Positions 60,836 to 64,000 of a stretch of 64,000 bases of DNA are shown here, piece after piece (within the stretch, counting starts at the first letter, position 1; each line of letters opens with the position of its first letter). The translations under genes were made by a program, and so were the position numbers. This DNA is from Coriobacteriaceae bacterium (GTDB lineage Bacteria; Actinomycetota; Coriobacteriia; Coriobacteriales; Atopobiaceae): positions 186,001-250,000 of the forward strand of contig SFGZ01000001.1 in the NCBI GenBank assembly GCA_004557505.1, in the 5' to 3' direction. The notes below the pieces were generated by a model that saw only the letters and a program-made list of their open reading frames with translations, searched no databases and was not told the DNA's origin.

Positions 60836-61364
60836 GGATTACAAGGACATATCGTCGCTGCTCAAGGGCATGTTCTCGAGTCCCGAGGCGCGCCGGTCCA
60901 TGAGCGCCAACCAGCGGGCGGCCTATGTGTGGCACAGTGTGAACGGGGACGTGGAGCGCTCCCACACCACGGGCGTCTTCCTCAAGGAGCCGCACGTGAG
61001 GGGCGCCGCCCCGATTCTCGGCGTCTACGTCGACTCGCGCATGCGGGCCGTGGACTTCAGGGCGAACCGCGAGGTCTACAGGGCGCGCCTCTCGATGGCC
61101 GGCCTCGACGTCTCCGAGATAGAGTTCATCGTGTCCCGCCACACCCGCGCGGCCGCGCCGGGCGCGGCGCGCGACGCGGGTGCGGGTGCGCACGAGGCGC
61201 CCAAGGACCCGCTGCCGAGACTGAGCGCCGCCGAGCGGGAGGCCGTCGAGAGGCTCGCCGAATCCGCGCCGGAACCTCTCAGGAAGAGCGTCTACAAGGC
61301 CATAAGCCTGTCGTTTAGGCGTGAAAAGAGCAGAGATACGAGTGAGGGGACTTCTCGCCCCTGA
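60828..61364 (+). CDS. DUF721/DciA-like protein
   Basis: 178 residues from GTG 60828, overlapping the end of recF by 8 bp (a TTG one codon upstream is possible). N-terminal helix DYKDISSLLKGMFSSPEARR, then a KH-like region with YVWHSVNGDVERSHTTGVFL and VYVDSRMRAVDFRANREVYR, typical of DUF721 (DciA), the replicative helicase loader/operator in bacteria lacking DnaC/DnaI. The C-terminal part is helical and charged. Position between recF and gyrB is conserved in actinobacteria. Confidence 0.88.
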   Translation: MGEDYKDISSLLKGMFSSPEARRSMSANQRAAYVWHSVNGDVERSHTTGVFLKEPHVRGAAPILGVYVDSRMRAVDFRANREVYRARLSMAGLDVSEIEFIVSRHTRAAAPGAARDAGAGAHEAPKDPLPRLSAAEREAVERLAESAPEPLRKSVYKAISLSFRREKSRDTSEGTSRP

Positions 61365-61458
61365 AGTGCCTCTCCGCGTCGCTGATGCGCAGGGATTCTG
61401 TTTTAGACACCCAATTTTTGCCATGCCGAGAAGAAAAGTGCCCTTGGAGTACACTTGA

Positions 61459-63459
<2,001 letters not shown>

Positions 63460-63501
63460 GACCTTCACCAGGAGCTACAAGAGAGATGAGAAAGGCAACT
63501 C

Positions 63502-64000
63502 GTGGCAGACGATAATAACAGGAACCACGGTCCCGCAGACGCCGATGACGACCTCGAGCCCGGCCTGGGACCAGACGAAGACGACGGACTGGATGACGAG
63601 CTGGAAGACGAGGGCTACGACGACGCCGATGACGACTCGGATGAGGACGCCGAGGACGTAGGGAACCTCGCCGGCGCGTCGCTTGACCACACGATCTCCG
63701 ACGAGGCGGGCACCCGCCTCGACCTCACCGACATCCACGGCGGAACGCTCAAGCCCACCGACATGGCAACCGAGATGAAGCAGTCCTTCCTCGAGTATTC
63801 CATGTCAGTCATCGTGGCGCGCGCCCTGCCCGACGTGCGCGACGGTCTGAAGCCCGTACACAGGCGCATCCTCTATGCCATGAACGAGGCGGGCATCACC
63901 CCCAACAAGCCCCACAAGAAGTCGGCCTGGACGGTCGGCGAGGTCATGGGCAAGTACCACCCCCATGGCGACGCCGCCATCTACGACTCGATGGTCCGCA
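63502..64000 (+). CDS. gyrA: DNA gyrase subunit A, cut by window end, with acidic N-terminal extension
   Basis: 166 residues visible from GTG 63502 (AAAGG upstream). The conserved GyrA core begins near residue 90 ([20 protein letters not shown], then [16 protein letters not shown]); before it is an 87-residue extension, about half Asp/Glu in its first 60 positions. The catalytic tyrosine is beyond the edge. The quinolone-determining segment reads [13 protein letters not shown], with Ala where E. coli has Ser83, as is natural in several actinobacteria. Trp-Thr precede [13 protein letters not shown] where Arg-Val is usual. Confidence 0.96.
   Translation, partial: MADDNNRNHGPADADDDLEPGLGPDEDDGLDDELEDEGYDDADDDSDEDAEDVGNLAGASLDHTISDEAGTRLDLTDIHGGTLKPTDMATEMKQSFLEYSMSVIVARALPDVRDGLKPVHRRILYAMNEAGITPNKPHKKSAWTVGEVMGKYHPHGDAAIYDSMVR

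Overview
The window is high-GC bacterial DNA around a chromosome replication origin. Gene content and order point to an actinobacterium, and several details fit the class Coriobacteriia (Olsenella/Atopobium-like) best: a SEDS flippase-type polymerase fused to a class B PBP, an ATPase-wHTH gene just upstream of dnaA, and the mix of Gram-positive surface proteins and mannose-class PTS genes. The taxonomic call is inference from gene content; there is no rRNA gene here.

Layout. 1-4360: a deoC 3'-truncated by the window edge, divergent from a mannose-family PTS operon (EIIA, EIIB, EIIC, EIID) followed by a GntR/UTRA regulator. 4496-6762: a small unknown gene under a LexA-like box, serS, a small membrane protein and tRNA-Leu. 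6912-16789: one long envelope/signalling operon: Ser/Thr kinase, two FHA proteins, PP2C phosphatase, SEDS-PBP fusion and PASTA kinase. 16846-28472: an AlbA_2-domain protein, tRNA-Arg, a leftward run purB - TSCPD - Tat lipoprotein - response regulator - histidine kinase - purC - membrane protein, then a rightward secreted MBL hydrolase with a DUF3006 partner. 28473-35307: argG-argH, tRNA-Lys, an M29 aminopeptidase and tRNA-Gly, separated by the longest non-coding stretches, including a cluster of four 25-bp repeats on a 40-bp grid. 35308-48313: a 1349-residue wall-anchored SpaA/VaFE protein, an unusual interrupted M28-like membrane protein, a WYL (PafBC-like) regulator pair, DinG and Ddl. 48422-64000: rlmN, then the origin region. 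Leftward from the origin run rpmH-rnpA-yidD-yidC-jag-rsmG and, past four parS sites, parA-parB-(YtxH-like). Rightward run an ATPase-wHTH gene, dnaA, dnaN, recF, DUF721, gyrB and gyrA (cut by the window end).

How the parts fit. The right third is the conserved replication/segregation core: DnaA opens oriC (probably the dnaA-dnaN gap, which carries an AT-rich tract with DnaA-trio-like triplets), ParA/ParB and parS segregate it, and gyrase relieves supercoils. The 6.9-16.8 kb operon couples phospho-signalling to septal/lateral wall synthesis. The most unusual observations are the DnaA domain IV signature change that goes with TTTTCAACA-type boxes, the ATPase-wHTH gene at the origin, the interrupted M28-like protein with missing metal ligands, the 40-bp-spaced repeat cluster, GAAC-N4-GTTC operator-like palindromes at three places, and a recurring 3'-end element that begins with the stop codon itself. 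I found no CRISPR array, prophage, rRNA operon or intact insertion sequence.
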